A DNA stretch of 64,000 nt, from contig NZ_SPNT01000003.1 in the NCBI RefSeq assembly GCF_004959855.1, forward strand, positions 372,001 to 436,000, read 5' to 3'. Shown here piece by piece: positions 63,296-64,000 of this stretch. The first letter of the stretch is position 1. Each line of letters begins with the position of its first letter. Source of the DNA: Nitratireductor sp. XY-223 (GTDB taxonomy: Bacteria > Pseudomonadota > Alphaproteobacteria > Rhizobiales > Rhizobiaceae). Under the pieces are notes generated by a model. It had not been told where the DNA came from and ran no database searches. It was given only the letters and a program-made list of their open reading frames with translations. The translations under genes were made by a program, and so were the position numbers.

Positions 63296-64000
63296 GCGGC
63301 TTCCATCTGCTCCGGCAGTTTCGCGCCCGTCATATAGGCGACCGCGTCCGACATCGAATGTTCCTTCGGATCGATCACGCACAGCCTGCGGCCAAGCCGG
63401 TGGACGTGGATCCGGTCGGCGACCTCGAAGACATGCGGCATGTTGTGCGAGATGAGCACGATCGGCAGGCCGCGCGACTTGACGTCGAGGATGAGGTCGA
63501 GCACGCGCCGGGATTCCTTCACGCCAAGTGCCGCGGTCGGCTCGTCCATGATGATGACCTTGGACCCGAAGGCGGCGGCCCTTGCCACGGCGACGCCCTG
63601 GCGCTGACCGCCGGAGAGCGTCTCCACAGCCTGGCCGATGTTCTGGATGGTCAGAAGGCCGAGTTCGCTCAGCTTGTCGCGCGCGAATTTTTCCATGGCA
63701 GGCCGGTCGAGCTGGCGGAACAGCCTGCCGGCGATGCCGGGTTTGCGCCACTCGCGGCCGAGGAACATGTTGTCGGCGATCGACAGGGCAGGGGACAGGG
63801 CCAGGTTCTGGTACACGGTCTCGACGCCGGCCTGCTGCGCCTCCAGCGGATTGTGGAAATGGATCGGCTTTCCTTCCAGCGCGATCTCGCCCTCATCGGG
63901 CACCACCGCGCCCGAAATCGCCTTGATCATGGTCGATTTCCCGGCGCCGTTGTCGCCGATGACGGCAAGGATCTCGCCGGGATAAAGATCGAAATCCGCA
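63292..64000 (-). CDS. Sugar ABC transporter ATP-binding protein (FrcA-like), 5' end cut by window edge
   Basis: At least 236 residues are visible and the frame is open to the right edge. Walker A is AVIGDNGAGKSTMIKAISG, signature VETLSGGQRQGVAVARAA, Walker B VIIMDEPTAALGV and switch VLISHNMPHVFEV. LFRQLDRPAMEKFARDKLSEL in the helical domain and HSMSDAVAYMTGA near the C-terminus are typical of the single-domain CUT2 ATPases for fructose/ribose-type sugars. The binding-protein and permease genes should lie just beyond the window. Confidence 0.92.
   Translation of the reverse strand, partial: ADFDLYPGEILAVIGDNGAGKSTMIKAISGAVVPDEGEIALEGKPIHFHNPLEAQQAGVETVYQNLALSPALSIADNMFLGREWRKPGIAGRLFRQLDRPAMEKFARDKLSELGLLTIQNIGQAVETLSGGQRQGVAVARAAAFGSKVIIMDEPTAALGVKESRRVLDLILDVKSRGLPIVLISHNMPHVFEVADRIHVHRLGRRLCVIDPKEHSMSDAVAYMTGAKLPEQMEAA

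Overview
The window reads as a chromosomal stretch of a high-GC alphaproteobacterium, most likely Hyphomicrobiales (Rhizobiales). The evidence is the TRAP and CUT1 sugar transporters, a fructose-type ABC ATPase coupled to a small kinase, a complete beta-hydroxyaspartate cycle cluster with its IclR regulator, an ECF sigma/anti-sigma pair, DUF1194 and DUF2189 proteins and an alternative aa3-type oxidase with two subunit III genes. No transposase, integrase, phage gene, CRISPR array, tRNA or rRNA was seen. The partial genes are the two cut by the window edges; no internal frameshift was found.

Layout. 1-2.2 kb: a secreted amidohydrolase (cut by the left edge) and a secreted lectin-like protein, divergent from a membrane-anchored LytTR regulator across a perfect 13-bp inverted repeat. 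2.2-7.1 kb: an AlkC-type DNA repair protein, then a TRAP transporter operon with a GlcG/HbpS-like protein. 7.5-13 kb: a DUF2189 membrane protein facing a five-gene cytochrome c oxidase operon. 13.3-16.2 kb: deoD and thiC, the latter with a TPP riboswitch. 16.3-20.3 kb: a 1042-residue secreted coiled-coil protein of unknown role and a DUF533 protein. 20.4-22.9 kb: an SbtA-like bicarbonate transporter with a small PII-like (SbtB-like) partner, divergent from an OxyR-like regulator that lacks the peroxidatic cysteine. 23-30 kb: a PLD nuclease-like protein, VOC, DUF1194, DUF2306 (with a perfect 33-bp in-frame duplication), a methyltransferase, a GntR(YtrA)-ABC operon and a flavodoxin.

30.3-32.9 kb: a P-loop (DUF1611/dethiobiotin-synthetase-like) protein followed directly by an ABC exporter whose nucleotide-binding domain has lost every catalytic motif. 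33-35.8 kb: anti-sigma and ECF sigma genes divergent from a secreted subtilase. 35.8-39.1 kb: MFS transporter, AraC regulator, DUF1330 and a cysteine-cluster protein. 39.1-44.5 kb: bhcR and bhcABCD, which turn two glyoxylate into oxaloacetate without carbon loss. 44.6-52.8 kb: DUF427, a TagI-like glycosylase, an M20 amidohydrolase, a GGDEF-EAL protein, a chemoreceptor and an AEC transporter. 53-54 kb: a secreted protein with an 11-residue Pro-Gly-Asp repeat. 54-62.5 kb: an eight-gene sugar operon (CUT1 transporter plus two Gfo/Idh/MocA oxidoreductases and two sugar isomerase/epimerase-fold enzymes) behind two identical LacI-type palindromes 32 bp apart. 62.6-64 kb: the 3' end of a second sugar ABC operon (kinase plus ATPase, cut by the right edge).

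The most attractive leads are the OxyR-like/SbtAB locus, the P-loop plus pseudo-ABC pair, the LytTR-lectin-amidohydrolase module and the keto-glycoside-like sugar operon. The beta-hydroxyaspartate cluster is the clearest complete pathway. Calls rest on reading translations and motifs by eye; no database search was run.
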